A DNA stretch of 64,000 nucleotides from positions 1 through 64,000 of the forward strand of contig WQWC01000006.1 in NCBI GenBank assembly GCA_009785525.1, given 5' to 3'. The position numbers and the translations under genes were made by a program. Under the pieces are notes generated by a model. The model did not search any database. It saw nothing but the letters and a program-made list of their open reading frames with translations, and was not told where the DNA came from. This document shows positions 9,056 to 17,095 of the stretch, piece after piece. Source of the DNA: Oscillospiraceae bacterium (GTDB lineage: Bacteria > Bacillota > Clostridia > Oscillospirales > Oscillospiraceae). Position 1 is the stretch's first letter. Each line of letters starts with the position of its first letter.

Positions 9056-9908
9056 ATGTTCCTCCCCCGGTCAATGCGACAAATAAGCTGTCAAAATCAT
9101 CCTGATTATAATATTCAATTTCAATCTTTCCCTTATCCTTGCCCTGCTTTATAGTCACGCGTCGGCCCAATGCCTGTGTCAGCCGGTGCTGAGCCTCCAG
9201 CACATAATCCACGTCGTCAGTTCCGTAATCCTTCTTCGGCGGAGTTTTCAACTTCTTGACAAACTCCTCAACCGCACGCACGCTCATGCCGTCTTTGATT
9301 ACACGCCGGGCGGCGATAGCCATTTTGGCGGAGTCGTTAAGCGGAATCAACGCCCTCGCGCTTCCGGCGCTCAAACTGCCGGATTCCACCATCTCAACAA
9401 GCTCGTCCGGCAACGTCAACAGCCGCAGCGAGTTTGTTACAGCCGGACGGGATTTTGACACGCGTTGAGAGACTTCTTCCTGAGTCATGTCAAACTCCTC
9501 GATAAGCGCCTTATAGCCGCGTGCCTCTTCCAAGGGATTCAAGTCCTCGCGCTGCAAATTCTCAACAAGTCCCAATTCCAAAGCTTTCTTATCGTCGGCG
9601 ACTATGATACGAGCCGGGACTTCGGTCAACCCGGCCAATCGTGAGGCACGCCACCGGCGCTCCCCGGCGATTATCTGGTACAGCCCATCTCCGGCCAATC
9701 GCACGGTAAGCGGTGACATGACACCGTGTTCGCGGATGGAGTCGGCAAGCTCGGCGATACCATCATCACTGAATATGGTTCGCGGCTGTTCCGGGCGCGG
9801 CACTATTCTGGATAGGAGCAGATACTCAAAATCCGCAGACGCCGAAGAGTCTTGCGCCGCCTCACCAAACAACGCGCCCAAGCCGGTACCCAGTCCTTTT
9901 TGTTTCAT
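9048..9908 (-). CDS. parB: Chromosome partitioning protein ParB (Spo0J)
   Basis: A CTPase clamp that loads at parS and spreads to organise the origin region and recruit SMC. From the ATG at 9908 it has 286 residues; AAAGGAGAC precedes this ATG, and a longer in-frame extension to 9983 lies in repeat DNA and is rejected. Visible parts are the N-terminal MKQKGLGTGLGALFG (ParA-contacting), the CTP-binding box GERRWRAS, a helix-turn-helix (TQEEVSQRVSKSRPAVTNSLRLL) and a C-terminal dimerisation domain. Two cognate parS sites flank the gene block. Confidence 0.97.
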   Translation of the reverse strand: MKQKGLGTGLGALFGEAAQDSSASADFEYLLLSRIVPRPEQPRTIFSDDGIAELADSIREHGVMSPLTVRLAGDGLYQIIAGERRWRASRLAGLTEVPARIIVADDKKALELGLVENLQREDLNPLEEARGYKALIEEFDMTQEEVSQRVSKSRPAVTNSLRLLTLPDELVEMVESGSLSAGSARALIPLNDSAKMAIAARRVIKDGMSVRAVEEFVKKLKTPPKKDYGTDDVDYVLEAQHRLTQALGRRVTIKQGKDKGKIEIEYYNQDDFDSLFVALTGGGTYE

Positions 9909-9979
9909 ATGTTTGTCTCCTTTATATGGGGATGTGGGATGTCGCGCTGTAGGGGACGCAGTCCTGGCGCGTCCCGAGG

Positions 9980-10100
9980 ACAAAACACCCGGCTCTGCGG
10001 AAGCCCCCCCTCTTTAGCTAAAGAGGGCAGGGAAAATGTGCTGCCAAACCTTGCCCTCTTTAGTAAAGAGGGTGCCGACCGCAGTCGGCGGGTGTTTTGT
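9980..10100. repeat. ACAAAACACCCG-ended miniature inverted-repeat element
   Basis: Ends ACAAAACACCCG (9980-9991) and CGGGTGTTTTGT (10089-10100), extended by GAGG/CCTC flanks. Inside are two CCCTCTTTAGTAAAGAGGG-like hairpins. Similar copies occur at 20352 and 39849, with a half copy at 59740. Confidence 0.85.
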
Positions 10101-10160
10101 CCTCGTCTGTGGTATTTCAACGGCGGACGCGCAATGCGCGACCCTACAGGCCGGGGTGGT

Positions 10161-10931
10161 CTACCCACGCCGTGCCGCTGTATTCTGCCGCCGGAACTCC
10201 TTCGCCAGTTCTATATATGCCAAGGAACCCCTTGAGTGACGATCATACACCGTTATCGGCACGCCATGACTCGGCGCTTCCGACAGACGGACGTTGCGGG
10301 GAATTGCGATTTTATATGTCTTGTCACCCAGAAACTTTTTGATCTCAGCGGCGACTTGGCTTGAGAAATTTGTCCGTGCGTCAAACATTGTCAGCAGAAC
10401 ACCTTCTATCTCCAAACTGGGGTTCAACGACTTTTTAATCATCCTAAGTGTCGTCATCAGGTTCGACAATCCCTCCAGCGCGAAGTATTCGCACTGAACC
10501 GGGATGAGTACGGTATCAGCCGCGCACAGCGAGTTTAACGTCAACATTTCAAGCGATGGCGGGCAATCTATCAAAACGTAATCATATAGCTGCTTTATGG
10601 GATTAAGCACATTTTTCAATACAAATTCACGGTTCGGCATATTCACAAGCTCAACCGCCGCGCCGGAGAGAATCTTATTAGACGGCAGAACATCGCCAAA
10701 TTGGGTCTGTACGATCGCGTCAGCGGGCAGAATGTCGGAAATCAGCACGTCGTATATGCTCGGATTCGCGTTCCTGTCCACGCCGAGACCGCTGGTGGCA
10801 TTGCCCTGCGGATCCATATCGCACAACAGCACCTTTGCCCCGCTTTCAGTAAGCGCGGCGCAAAGATTGACGCACGTGGTCGTCTTGCCAACGCCGCCTT
10901 TCTGATTCGCTATTGCTACAATTTTTCCCAT
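10161..10931 (-). CDS. parA: Chromosome partitioning ATPase ParA (Soj)
   Basis: A MinD/ParA ATPase of 256 residues. The deviant Walker A is KGGVGKTTT near residues 11-18, with Walker B motif LIDCPPSLEMLTLN near 115-128. It works with ParB in origin segregation, and in spore formers it can inhibit Spo0A-dependent steps or control DnaA. The start ATG (10931) has AGGGG upstream. A 250-nt gap filled with repeats separates it from parB. A minus-strand promoter is visible at about 11010-11031. Confidence 0.97.
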   Translation of the reverse strand: MGKIVAIANQKGGVGKTTTCVNLCAALTESGAKVLLCDMDPQGNATSGLGVDRNANPSIYDVLISDILPADAIVQTQFGDVLPSNKILSGAAVELVNMPNREFVLKNVLNPIKQLYDYVLIDCPPSLEMLTLNSLCAADTVLIPVQCEYFALEGLSNLMTTLRMIKKSLNPSLEIEGVLLTMFDARTNFSSQVAAEIKKFLGDKTYKIAIPRNVRLSEAPSHGVPITVYDRHSRGSLAYIELAKEFRRQNTAARRG

Positions 10932-11008
10932 ATCGTAACCCCTGTCGCCCGATTGAATCGGTGCTTATAGCCTGTTTTCAATTTGTAAAAATAGGCTATA
11001 ATATATTA

Positions 11009-11031
11009 TAGTACCATCGGTGAAATGTCAA
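11009..11031 (-). promoter_or_regulatory. Probable parA promoter
   Basis: On the minus strand TTGACA (complement of 11026-11031) is followed by TATAAT or TAATAT within the next 15-17 nt. It lies about 80 nt upstream of parA and 120 nt from parS site 2. Confidence 0.6.
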
Positions 11032-11151
11032 TAGAAGGTTCGGGAAAAGGGTGTCCCCGTTCCTGTAGGGGCGGCCATTGGCGCCCCTGGGCAATCGAAT
11101 CCCCCCTCCTCAACAGATGCACATTGCGCGTCCTACATGGCTGTTGCCCTA

Positions 11152-11167
11152 TGTTTCACGTGAAACA
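11152..11167. promoter_or_regulatory. parS: parS centromere-like site 2
   Basis: A second perfect TGTTTCACGTGAAACA palindrome, between divergently arranged parA and thlA. With site 1 it brackets the rsmG-parAB block. Confidence 0.96.
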
Positions 11168-11201
11168 ATTTGTATAAAATGCCGGTTTTATGCAAAAAGT
11201 A

Positions 11202-11230
11202 TTGACTTTTTTTATAACTAAGAGTATAAT
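11202..11230 (+). promoter_or_regulatory. SigA-type promoter of thlA
   Basis: TTGACT (11202-11207), a 17-nt spacer, then a perfect TATAAT (11225-11230). The transcript would start about 70 nt before the thlA TTG start codon. Confidence 0.85.
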
Positions 11231-11306
11231 CACATATGGCGTTTCCTGCTTCACCGGGTTTTGAGTTGAAGTGGGAATATACTAATGCCCTTTGGAGGAA
11301 TTTTAA

Positions 11307-12500
11307 TTGAGGGATATCTATCTAATCAGCTGCTGCCGAACCGCTATCGGGAACTTTGGCGGAACATTGAAAGACACTTCGGCTGTTGAATTAGGAACAA
11401 TCGTTGCAAAAGCGGCGCTTGACCGTGCGGGAATACCTCTCCCACAAGAGGATGAGCCTTCCAGGCTGGACGAGATTATGTTTGGTTGCGTGCTGACGAC
11501 TGGGCTGGGGCAGAATGTCGCCCGGCAAGTGGCGGTCAATGCCGAAATTCCGAAAGCAGTCCCGGCGTATACAATCAACATGGTCTGCGGGTCCGGCATG
11601 AAAAGCGTGGTGGAAGGTGCGCGGTCCATAGCAATGGGAGATGCGGAAATAATCTTAGCCGGCGGGTGTGAGAATATGTCACAGGCTCCGTATTCCGTGC
11701 CGACGGCACGGAGCGGCGCACGATTGTTCAATACGGAAATGGTGGACACACTGGTTCACGACGGGTTAACCGATGCGTTTAACCATTATCACATGGGCGT
11801 AACCGCCGAAAACGTCTGTGACGCATGGAATATAACACGTGAAGAGCTGGACGCGTTCGCGCTCAGTTCACAGCAAAAAGCTTTAGCCGCGATTGCCAGC
11901 GGCAAATTTGTCGAGGAAATCGTTCCCGTGCCTGTAAAGGTCAAGCGCGAGACAATTGAGTTCAAGACGGACGAATTCCCGCGCGAATCTACGATGGAAG
12001 GTTTGGCGAAGCTACCCGCAGTGTTCATGGACGGTGGGCGCGTAACGCCCGGCAACGCTTCCGGATTAAATGATGGCGCGGCGGCAATTGTATTAGCCTC
12101 CGGCGACGCGGTAAAGAAGTACGGACTTACGCCGATTGCCAGACTCGTATCCTGGGGCCAGGCCGGGGTATGTCCTACCTTAATGGGCATAGGGCCTGTA
12201 CCGGCGGCAGAAATGGCTCTGGAGAAAGCAGGTCTCACAGTCGCGGATATCGACCTTGTCGAAGCGAACGAGGCATTCGCATCTCAAGCGATAGCTGTCG
12301 CGCGAAAGCTTGGGCTGGACATGCAAAAAGTAAACGTAAACGGCGGGGCAATCGCATTGGGCCACCCAATCGGCGCATCCGGCTCACGGGTGATTGTAAC
12401 GCTGATCCACGAAATGAAGCGGCGGAATGCCAAACGCGGCCTCGCAACACTATGCATAGGCGGCGGCATGGGCATTGCGTCAGTATGGGAGCTGGTGTAG
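11307..12500 (+). CDS. thlA: Acetyl-CoA C-acetyltransferase (thiolase)
   Basis: Condenses two acetyl-CoA to acetoacetyl-CoA, or the reverse, and in Clostridia usually opens the butyrate/butanol or hydroxybutyrate route. It has 397 residues. Catalytic positions seen are Cys94 (NMVCGSGMKS), His353 (GHPIGASG) and Cys383 (CIGGGMG). The start is TTG with GGAGG 8 nt upstream. A strong promoter precedes it, and no crt/hbd genes adjoin. The TAG stop (12498-12500) lies in a repeat-element end (GTAGGGGG), yet the protein keeps family length. Confidence 0.95.
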   Translation: MRDIYLISCCRTAIGNFGGTLKDTSAVELGTIVAKAALDRAGIPLPQEDEPSRLDEIMFGCVLTTGLGQNVARQVAVNAEIPKAVPAYTINMVCGSGMKSVVEGARSIAMGDAEIILAGGCENMSQAPYSVPTARSGARLFNTEMVDTLVHDGLTDAFNHYHMGVTAENVCDAWNITREELDAFALSSQQKALAAIASGKFVEEIVPVPVKVKRETIEFKTDEFPRESTMEGLAKLPAVFMDGGRVTPGNASGLNDGAAAIVLASGDAVKKYGLTPIARLVSWGQAGVCPTLMGIGPVPAAEMALEKAGLTVADIDLVEANEAFASQAIAVARKLGLDMQKVNVNGGAIALGHPIGASGSRVIVTLIHEMKRRNAKRGLATLCIGGGMGIASVWELV

Positions 12501-12585
12501 GGGGACGACACCCCCGGTACGCCGGAGACAAAACACCTGCAGTACGCAGAGATTGTCAATCGGGCGGATTGCCATCCGCCCCCAC
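12497..12585. repeat. GTAGGGG-type composite at the thlA stop
   Basis: Begins with GTAGGGGGACG, whose TAG is the thlA stop. It contains an ACAAAACACCTGC fragment and ends with the hairpin GGGCGGATTGCCATCCGCCC followed by CCAC. It is a mosaic of two repeat families. Confidence 0.7.
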
Positions 12586-12606
12586 AAGGTCAACGCAACA
12601 CATCAA

Positions 12607-12632
12607 AAAACGGACGCGAATGCGTCCGTTTT
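12607..12632. terminator. Bidirectional terminator between thlA and the CPBP gene
   Basis: AAAACGGACGC-GAAT-GCGTCCGTTTT is an 11-bp hairpin with A/T tracts on both sides, placed between convergent genes. Confidence 0.85.
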
Positions 12633-12648
12633 CGCTTGCCTCAAAACC

Positions 12649-13359
12649 CTACTGCGCACGTATCAGCAGCATCCCCACCAGATTGATAACCGAGTGCAGC
12701 AGAATCGGCGTCCAGATATTCCCGGTACGTTCGTACACCCAGCCGAGCGCGATTGACGCCGGAACGTACCGCAGCGCGAAGAGCAAAGTAATCCACGAAA
12801 AATCATCAATAAGGAACTGCCACAGATGGTAGAGCGCGAACACAACAATGGTGACAGCGTAGGCAAGGAACCTGGACTTCATCCGCAGTGAGCCGAACAA
12901 CGCGCCCCGGAAGATGATTTCTTCCACAATCGGCGCGAGGATGACGGTCATAGCGAAAATCATGTTAAAACTCCCGACAGCGGCGGCGGCGACAGCCTCT
13001 GTATTTGGCGAGACTTCAGTCATCACCGGGACCGGTAGCAGCTGATTCAGCAAAAGCACCGCCGCGAAAGTGATGGCCATATGCAGAAGATATCCGAGTA
13101 CAACAGAAGACAGCGTCCGCCCAAATTTGCCGCACATGTCGGAAAAAGAATCCTTCAGAAACCGGAACATTATCACAAGGATAAGCGCAAAACTGATCGT
13201 GTAATACAGCAGGTTAAAATAAGCGCTTGAAAACTCGACGCCTATCGCCAGAAATACAACCAAGAGTAAAAACGGCAGAATAACAGAGTGGAACGGAATG
13301 TACAGAACGCCCAAAAGCCGTTCACGGAAGGTCATCGTGGAAGAAAACGCTTTCCTCAT
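12649..13359 (-). CDS. CPBP-family intramembrane glutamic endopeptidase
   Basis: A membrane protease of the CAAX/Rce1-like ABI family, 236 residues with about six hydrophobic segments. The three catalytic motifs are present: EEIIFRG near 143-149 (EExxxR), FALYHLW (FxxxH) near 170 and HSVINL near 223. Bacterial members process or protect against peptides, but the substrate here is unknown. The gene is convergent with thlA and starts about 60 nt from the mutS stop, so it may be transcribed with mutS. Confidence 0.88.
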   Translation of the reverse strand: MRKAFSSTMTFRERLLGVLYIPFHSVILPFLLLVVFLAIGVEFSSAYFNLLYYTISFALILVIMFRFLKDSFSDMCGKFGRTLSSVVLGYLLHMAITFAAVLLLNQLLPVPVMTEVSPNTEAVAAAAVGSFNMIFAMTVILAPIVEEIIFRGALFGSLRMKSRFLAYAVTIVVFALYHLWQFLIDDFSWITLLFALRYVPASIALGWVYERTGNIWTPILLHSVINLVGMLLIRAQ

Positions 13360-13404
13360 CTTGTCTCAACTTTCTATGTTTTATGTGGGGGTGCCGGAAA
13401 CCCT

Positions 13405-13421
13405 GTAGGGGAATTCCCTAG
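13405..13421. repeat. Short GTAGGGG-type palindrome at the mutS stop
   Basis: GTAGGGGAATTCCCTAG. The CTA at 13418-13420 is the mutS TAG stop on the minus strand. The inverted end is imperfect (CCCTAG). Confidence 0.65.
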
Positions 13422-15985
13422 CCCCCCAACGCCTTCAATTCATACAACAAATTCAACGCTTCCAACGGCGATAGCTTATCCGGATTAACTTTCTTCAGCG
13501 CAATCTCTGCCTGACTCGGCTCCGCCGACTGCACTTCAACCTTGCGTACAGGCAGAACGCTTTCGCCGCTTTCCAGCGTCCGTAGCACTTCTTTTGCCCG
13601 AGCTATCACCGATTCCGGCACACCTGCTAGGCCCGCGACTTCGATGCCGTAACTCTCGTCCGCTGGGCCGGGGATTATTTTGCGCAGGAATATTATATCA
13701 TCATTTTGCTTTTTTGCCGAGATATTAAAATTCCGCACCCCGTCGATCTCGCCTTCCAAAGCCGTCAGCTCATGGTAATGCGTTGAAAACAGCGTTTTTG
13801 CGCGAAGATTCACCGCGCAAAACTCCAGAACCGCGCGGGCGACTGACATGCCGTCATATGTGGACGTGCCTCTGCCGACTTCATCCAGAACAATTAAACT
13901 GCGGGAGGTTGCCGAGTTTAGTATATCCGCAACTTCGCTCATCTCCACCATGAACGTTGATTTCCCGGCTGAAAGATCATCCTGCGCACCGATTCTGGTG
14001 AAAACCCTGTCGATAATCCCGATATGCGCGGCGGACGCCGGGACGAACGAGCCGATCTGCGCCATGATACAAATCAGTGCGATTTGACGCATAAACGTTG
14101 ATTTCCCGGCCATATTCGGCCCGGTTAAGAGGATACAGCGATTCGATTCCCAATTGAGATGCGCGTCATTCGGCACGAACAGGATATCCGTCCGCGACAG
14201 TTCCACGGTCGGGTGCCGCCCGGCTGTTATATTGATTGTCCCGCCGATGTCGATTTCCGGGCAGACGTAATTGTTCGTCCGCGCGGCCTCGGCCAGTGAA
14301 CAATATACGTCAAGAACCGCCACAAGGCGTGACGTTTCCTGAATCCGCGCCGCCTCTCCGCCAAGTTTTTCCAGCAGTTCGTTATACATACGAAATTCAA
14401 TTGCCGCGAGTTTATCTTTGGCGGACAACAAGTCGGACTCCAGCTCTTTCAGCTCCTGCGTGATAAATCGCTCGGCATTCGCCAGCGTTTGCTTTCTTAT
14501 GTAGTCGCCCGGCACATCTTCGGAAGATGACCGTGGAATTTCGATATAGTACCCGAAAACCTTGTTATAGCCGACTTTCAACTTCTTCCCGATACGCGCG
14601 CGCTCGTTTGTCTCGATTGCAATCAACGCCTCGGCGCTGTTGTCAAGCAAGCCGCGCAATCGGTCGATCTCCGCGTCTACACCGGTGTTGAAAACGTTGC
14701 CGTCCCGCGCTGAAAGCGGCGGCTCATCCATAATGCTGCCGTCAATCAGTTCGGCAATATCGTTGAGATCATCCGCCTCAGCGCACTCGCGCAGCGCGGG
14801 GCAGATGACCGGCTGAAGAATCCCCTTTATCTCCCGCACGGCGGCGATTGACGACGCCAGCAGCTTCAGGTCACGCGGTGAGGCGTTTTTGTACGCGATT
14901 CGCGACAGCAGCCGCTCAGTATCAGCCACATGGCGCAACCTGCGGGTCAGCTCGCCACGTAGCACTGTTTCGGCGTGGAGTTCACCCACGGCGGCGAGGC
15001 GTTGCTTTATCGGGTCCGGGTGCAAAAGCGGGCGCAAGACCCACGTCCGCAAAAGCCTGCGGCCCATCGGCGTCCTCGTCCTGTCCAGCACAGAGAGCAG
15101 GCTGCCCTTGGTCTCGCCTGTTGACAGGATCGCCAGCAGTTCCAGATTGCGTATCGTGTTCAAATCCAGCTCCATATGCGCCCCGCTTTCGTTGCGGGAA
15201 ATTGGCTTCAAGTGCGCCGCGTCGCTTTTCTGCGTGTCTTTCACGTAGGACAGTAATCCGCCGATAGCACGTCTGGCGGCGGGGATCAACGCCTCAATCC
15301 GTTCGGCACTGAAGACGCCGCCCAGAAGCTCGAACGCGTCATCATGCCCGAACATTGTGTCGCAGTATTGGCACAGGCAGTTAATCTTCGCCGTCAGGAA
15401 TTCGGCCAGTTGCTGACAGAGTTCAGGGTCTCCACCGAAAATCGCCTCCGCCGGGGAGAATACGGACAGCTCATTTTCCATCTTACGCAAATCCAGCGTA
15501 TCAAACTCGCTGACCGATATTTCGCCAGTGGACATATCGGCAAAGCAGATTGCCCCCATGTCACCTACGTAAACGGCGCAGAGGTAATTCCCGCGGCTTT
15601 CATCAAGCATCGACGGCTCATACAACGTCCCAGGGGTGACGACGCGGACGATATCGCGTTCGACCAATCCTTTTGCTTCCGCCGGGTCTTCCACTTGCTC
15701 ACAGATCGACACTTTGTATCCCTTGGCAATCAGCCGTGCGATATAAGCCTCCGACGAGTGGTGCGGCACGCCGCACATCGGCATACGGTTATGCGGGTTG
15801 TCGGTTGACTTATCGCGAGAGGTCAGCGTAAGATCCAGTTCTTTAGCCGCGACCCGCGCGTCGTCTCCAAACATCTCATAAAAATCGCCGAGTCGGAAGA
15901 ACAAAATACTATCAGGACAGCGGGATTTCAGATCAAAATATTGCTTCATCATCGGCGTTTGAGAATGGGGTGTTAATGTGGACAT
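13418..15985 (-). CDS. mutS: DNA mismatch repair protein MutS
   Basis: Binds mismatches and starts repair with MutL. From the ATG at 15985 (GAGGTG upstream) it has 855 residues. The mismatch-reading motif is FFRLGDFYEMF near residue 35; the ATPase core has Walker A GPNMAGKSTF near 620, LIVLDEVGRGTSTYDG and FSTHYHELT. mutL is not beside it. The TAG stop overlaps a small repeat palindrome. Upstream lies the type I toxin locus, so the mutS promoter must lie in or near 15990-16060. Confidence 0.97.
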   Translation of the reverse strand: MSTLTPHSQTPMMKQYFDLKSRCPDSILFFRLGDFYEMFGDDARVAAKELDLTLTSRDKSTDNPHNRMPMCGVPHHSSEAYIARLIAKGYKVSICEQVEDPAEAKGLVERDIVRVVTPGTLYEPSMLDESRGNYLCAVYVGDMGAICFADMSTGEISVSEFDTLDLRKMENELSVFSPAEAIFGGDPELCQQLAEFLTAKINCLCQYCDTMFGHDDAFELLGGVFSAERIEALIPAARRAIGGLLSYVKDTQKSDAAHLKPISRNESGAHMELDLNTIRNLELLAILSTGETKGSLLSVLDRTRTPMGRRLLRTWVLRPLLHPDPIKQRLAAVGELHAETVLRGELTRRLRHVADTERLLSRIAYKNASPRDLKLLASSIAAVREIKGILQPVICPALRECAEADDLNDIAELIDGSIMDEPPLSARDGNVFNTGVDAEIDRLRGLLDNSAEALIAIETNERARIGKKLKVGYNKVFGYYIEIPRSSSEDVPGDYIRKQTLANAERFITQELKELESDLLSAKDKLAAIEFRMYNELLEKLGGEAARIQETSRLVAVLDVYCSLAEAARTNNYVCPEIDIGGTINITAGRHPTVELSRTDILFVPNDAHLNWESNRCILLTGPNMAGKSTFMRQIALICIMAQIGSFVPASAAHIGIIDRVFTRIGAQDDLSAGKSTFMVEMSEVADILNSATSRSLIVLDEVGRGTSTYDGMSVARAVLEFCAVNLRAKTLFSTHYHELTALEGEIDGVRNFNISAKKQNDDIIFLRKIIPGPADESYGIEVAGLAGVPESVIARAKEVLRTLESGESVLPVRKVEVQSAEPSQAEIALKKVNPDKLSPLEALNLLYELKALGG

Positions 15986-16025
15986 AATAAAAAGCACCTC
16001 GTATACAACGTTATGGCAAATGCGG

Positions 16026-16054
16026 TTGCAAAACTTGGCAGTTTAAGTTAAAAT
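16026..16054 (+). promoter_or_regulatory. Promoter of the small toxin mRNA
   Basis: TTGCAA (16026-16031), 17-nt spacer, TAAAAT (16049-16054). Transcription would begin near 16061, so that the mRNA starts close to GGAACTGTCG (16063-16072). Confidence 0.6.
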
Positions 16055-16113
16055 ACTAGACAGGAACTGTCGTTTGGCGACTTGGTCACTCCCTATTGAA
16101 AGGGGGTGATACT

Positions 16114-16203
16114 ATGATTACATATGAAGGGCTGTTTGCCTTGCTAATGCTAATCATAGCAGTTATTACTCTCTGTTATATGCTATTTAACAGGGATGAA
16201 TAA
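16114..16203 (+). CDS. Holin-like type I toxin peptide (29 residues)
   Basis: A 29-residue peptide starting MITYEGLFALLMLIIA, with one hydrophobic helix and the charged tail FNRDE. It fits the 'putative holin-like toxin' family of Bacillota type I toxin-antitoxin systems, which insert in the membrane when overproduced. The RBS AGGGGGTGAT lies just upstream. The locus has the full architecture: a sense promoter near 16026-16054, a 14-bp hairpin right after the stop, and a convergent minus-strand promoter with a perfect -35. The 5' end of the mRNA (GGAACTGTCG) is complementary to CGACAGTTCC at 16276-16285, the fold-back seen in several type I toxin mRNAs. The family name is recalled and was not searched. 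Confidence 0.78.
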   Translation: MITYEGLFALLMLIIAVITLCYMLFNRDE

Positions 16204-16236
16204 ACCGAGACGCCTTAGTGTATAAGGTGTCTCGGT
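16204..16236. terminator. Hairpin after the toxin gene
   Basis: ACCGAGACGCCTTA (16204-16217) pairs with TAAGGTGTCTCGGT (16223-16236), 14 bp with one G-T pair. On the minus strand it is followed by TTTATTC and probably terminates the antisense RNA; on the plus strand it lies in the toxin mRNA 3' region. Confidence 0.7.
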
Positions 16237-16290
16237 CATACAAAAAACTCTAGGGCCGAGCCGCCGTAACAAAAGCGACAGTTCCCCTTT
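16205..16290 (-). ncRNA. Predicted antisense antitoxin RNA
   Basis: Transcription from the minus-strand promoter (16297-16325) would start near 16290 and run to the hairpin at 16204-16236. This gives an RNA of roughly 85-90 nt complementary to the toxin mRNA 3' part. Its existence is inferred from the promoter, hairpin and layout. Confidence 0.6.
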
Positions 16291-16296
16291 TGTTTA

Positions 16297-16325
16297 ATTC
16301 TACACTAATTCCCTACACCTGTCAA
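16297..16325 (-). promoter_or_regulatory. Antisense RNA promoter of the type I module
   Basis: On the minus strand TTGACA (complement of 16320-16325, perfect -35), a 17-nt spacer and TAGAAT (complement of 16297-16302). It converges on the toxin gene. Confidence 0.8.
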
Positions 16326-16328
16326 TAC

Positions 16329-16916
16329 CTAATTAAACTCACTCATAGCGGCGTCCGTGCCGGAGACTATTATTGTCTCCAGTGCATTCGCCGCTTTTTT
16401 TATCGCGGCCTGGATTTCCTTCTCATCCGCCGGTGTGAATTTCGACAGCACCCAATCAGCCATGTCCCAATGCTCCGGCGGGGAACCTACGCCGATTTTG
16501 ATACGGGGGAACTCGTCTCCGCCGCATTTTTTGATTATATCTGCAAGCCCGTTATGCCCCCCGGCGGAGCCTTTACGGCGGATCCTCAGCTTCCCGACAG
16601 GCAACGCGACATCATCGGCGATAACAATCATACGTTCAAGCGGGACGTTATAGAAACTCATCGCCTGCCAAACCGCACCGCCGGAGAGGTTCATGTAAGT
16701 CTGCGGCTTCACAAGAAAAATCCGCGCGTCGCCAACAATCGCCGTTGCCGTGAGTGCACTGAATTTCAACCGATTAATCTTCACCCCGAATTTCTCGGCG
16801 AACAAATCCCCGCACATGAATCCGACATTGTGGCGGGTGCGGTCATACTCCCGCCCCGGGTTGCCCAAAAATACGGCGATATGCGTTATTCCGCTTTGTT
16901 TTTTCCAAAATGGCAT
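16329..16916 (-). CDS. pth: Peptidyl-tRNA hydrolase
   Basis: Releases peptides from prematurely dissociated peptidyl-tRNA. From the ATG at 16916 (GGAGA upstream) it has 195 residues, matching the family; a frame extension to 17012 falls in repeat DNA and is rejected. Motifs seen are FLGNPGREYDRTRHNVGF, containing the catalytic His, then KPQTYMNLSGG, IADDVALPVGK and GHNGLADI. It follows prs on the same strand, a common pairing in Bacillota, though here repeats fill the gap. Confidence 0.96.
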   Translation of the reverse strand: MPFWKKQSGITHIAVFLGNPGREYDRTRHNVGFMCGDLFAEKFGVKINRLKFSALTATAIVGDARIFLVKPQTYMNLSGGAVWQAMSFYNVPLERMIVIADDVALPVGKLRIRRKGSAGGHNGLADIIKKCGGDEFPRIKIGVGSPPEHWDMADWVLSKFTPADEKEIQAAIKKAANALETIIVSGTDAAMSEFN

Positions 16917-16979
16917 GGTTGTGTTCTCCGATAATAGAATTGTTGGTTGGCAGTTCCAGACAGTGTACCGTGCGGGAGA

Positions 16980-17035
16980 ACCACCCCGTCGGTTACGTCG
17001 CCACCCCTCCACGGGAGGGGAATTTTGTGTGGCGA
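16980..17035. repeat. AACCACCCC-ended repeat fragment
   Basis: AACCACCCCGTCGG, then CCACCCCTCC and GGGAGGGGAATTTT, matching the elements at 1354 and 63564. Confidence 0.65.
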
Positions 17036-17042
17036 TTCACCG

Positions 17043-17095
17043 TCCTTCGTCCAAAGCCCCCTTCGCGCACGAAGGGGGAAGGGGGATGCCCCTAC
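17043..17095. repeat. CCAAAGCCCCCTTCG hairpin element at the prs stop
   Basis: A 'CCAAAGCCCCCTTCGCGCACGAAGGGGG' type hairpin (7-8 bp stem) ending in GCCCCTAC. The CTA at 17092-17094 is the prs TAG stop. The inverted copy at about 39586-39640 is nearly identical, and a third lies at 27213. Confidence 0.75.
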
